Origin: Sulfuricurvum sp.
GTDB lineage: Bacteria; Campylobacterota; Campylobacteria; Campylobacterales; Sulfurimonadaceae
DNA length: 64,000 nt
NCBI RefSeq assembly: GCF_023229695.1
Contig: NZ_JALNYS010000008.1
Coordinates: forward strand, 62,001 to 126,000
Reading direction: 5' to 3'
This document shows, in pieces, positions 63,110 through 64,000 of this stretch; positions within the stretch are counted from its first letter, which is position 1; every line of letters starts with the position of its first letter. The notes below the pieces were generated by a model, which saw only the letters and a program-made list of their open reading frames with translations, was not told the DNA's origin and searched no databases. Position numbers and translations under genes: made by a program.

Positions 63110-64000
63110 ATGAAAAATACTCTAATGTCAACCGTCATGGTTATTGCGGGGACACTATCACAAGCTCATGGCGAAGAGACACTGATCGATTACTTTATGA
63201 AGAAAAGTAAAACTATGTATGTGATTGCGGAAACTCCAAAAGAGGTGATTTTAAAGGTTCCGGCTACTGGAGAGATACTATTTTTCGGAACCGCTAAAGA
63301 TCAAGAGGCCATGGTGGATTATTGCAAAGACATTAACGGAAAAGCGGTACTTTCTTCGGTCGAAAATGAAGTATTTGAACCTATTTATAATGATCGTCAC
63401 GTTAATGCAACCTGCATATCCGATAACGGGAAAGGTTTCGTAGCAAAATTTTATCAACCCGAATACTCATGGAGTATGATTTATGATCATGCATGGCTTG
63501 ATATCAAATTCGATTCTCCTCAGCCAACGGGAAATTTCATGAAATACCTCATTAAAAGGAAAGGGTTAGACCAATTCAATAATCTTGAGGATTTTGGCGG
63601 CAAACGTGCAAATTTCACTAGATTGGAAGATGGGATTGGGTATTGCACCAACAAGGGGGGAAAATACTTGATGAGTACCGATGAGACTCTGGGGTATGCT
63701 TTGGATGTCAGCAGCTATTATATTGCAATGGCCAATAAACTCGGAAATTTTAAGAATGAGTATTCTTTTGGGCGACATTGGTGTGTGGATACAACCCATA
63801 AAGAGGATGAATTCAGCGTAACCGTTTCTCAGGACAACATAGGTCGATATTTTAAAGTGAAGCCCGGAGCTGATCGCAGCGAAATAAAACTCTTCGATGG
63901 CCCCCTTCCTCCTTATTTTGAAAAAGTATCGGATTCACAAAATAGAGAGAAAAATACGCTGCAACGTTCTATCAATAACGATGTATCAATGTCAAAACAG
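63110..64000 (+). CDS. secreted protein of unknown function, 5' part
   Basis: 297 codons open to the window edge, with AAGGAG ten bases before the ATG. A Sec signal peptide (MKNTLMSTVMVIAGTLSQAHG, cleavage after AHG) is followed by a Lys/Asp-rich mature region with scattered Cys (YCKD, TCISD, YCTNK, HWCVD), which could form disulfides in the periplasm. I recognise no domain. The gene lies 58 bp after fragment B and may be a neighbour in an accessory island. Confidence 0.7.
   Translation, partial: MKNTLMSTVMVIAGTLSQAHGEETLIDYFMKKSKTMYVIAETPKEVILKVPATGEILFFGTAKDQEAMVDYCKDINGKAVLSSVENEVFEPIYNDRHVNATCISDNGKGFVAKFYQPEYSWSMIYDHAWLDIKFDSPQPTGNFMKYLIKRKGLDQFNNLEDFGGKRANFTRLEDGIGYCTNKGGKYLMSTDETLGYALDVSSYYIAMANKLGNFKNEYSFGRHWCVDTTHKEDEFSVTVSQDNIGRYFKVKPGADRSEIKLFDGPLPPYFEKVSDSQNREKNTLQRSINNDVSMSKQ

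Overview
The window looks like a chromosomal segment of a Campylobacterota (Epsilonproteobacteria) bacterium, most probably a nitrogen-fixing sulfur oxidiser of the Sulfuricurvum/Sulfurimonas type. The basis is protein-level resemblance only: epsilon-type DapD, RpoD with an acidic insert, carboxynorspermidine polyamine genes, AtpZ-like and CiaD-like proteins, sigma-54 promoters ahead of flagellar and nif genes, and many cyclic-di-GMP proteins. No rRNA or tRNA gene was seen, so the genus is an inference.

Layout. 1-12 kb: end of a FAD oxidoreductase gene, a NlpC/P60 hydrolase, hemH, a HAD phosphatase, a coiled-coil membrane protein, a DUF695/RraB protein, an Aas-like MFS-PlsC acyltransferase with dgkA, a carboxynorspermidine dehydrogenase, and a minus-strand AMMECR1 / EAL-HDOD / Memo cluster. 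12-23 kb: a Tat-exported M15 peptidase, nspC, a PilZ protein, pdxA-pdxJ, tgt, hemL, an AtpZ-like protein and rpoD. 23-34 kb: flgF-flgG behind a sigma-54 promoter, then a signalling block (CheB-CheR-PAS, PAS-GAF-HD-GYP, GGDEF-EAL, solute-binding lipoprotein). 34-43 kb: leuD-leuB, a CiaD-like gene, purU, trmL, two very small ORFs, an S24-type repressor, an SH3/NlpC lipoprotein, a miniature flagellar-rod-like protein and dapD. 42-46.3 kb: a compact operon selU - 43-codon ORF - selD - Tat-exported transglutaminase-like protein - YedF/TusA-MerT fusion - MerP-like protein, read here as a selenium-handling operon. 47.8-54.4 kb: a nif accessory cluster (nifN, nifX, DUF269, nifF, nifW, nifZ, two 2Fe-2S ferredoxins) followed by rpoN. 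54.4-64 kb: an accessory region with a RelE/Phd toxin-antitoxin pair, a RAYT transposase relic, a 1652-residue protein ending in a papain-like cysteine peptidase domain, a hipBA module, gene and IS fragments, and a secreted protein cut by the window edge.

The most distinctive non-coding signal is a family of seven MITE-like elements (62-216 bp, typically about 143 bp) in both orientations. They share 12-bp terminal inverted repeats of the form CTGAnnTTACGC, and most are flanked by 7-8 bp AT-rich direct repeats. Two members have perfect target duplications, and one lies 9 bp upstream of the flgFG sigma-54 promoter. Other points of interest are the selenium operon with a YedF-MerT fusion, a 27-codon ORF divergent from the S24 repressor with a palindromic operator between them, a structured intergenic region ending in a terminator-like hairpin upstream of rpoN, and the 1652-residue cysteine-peptidase protein.
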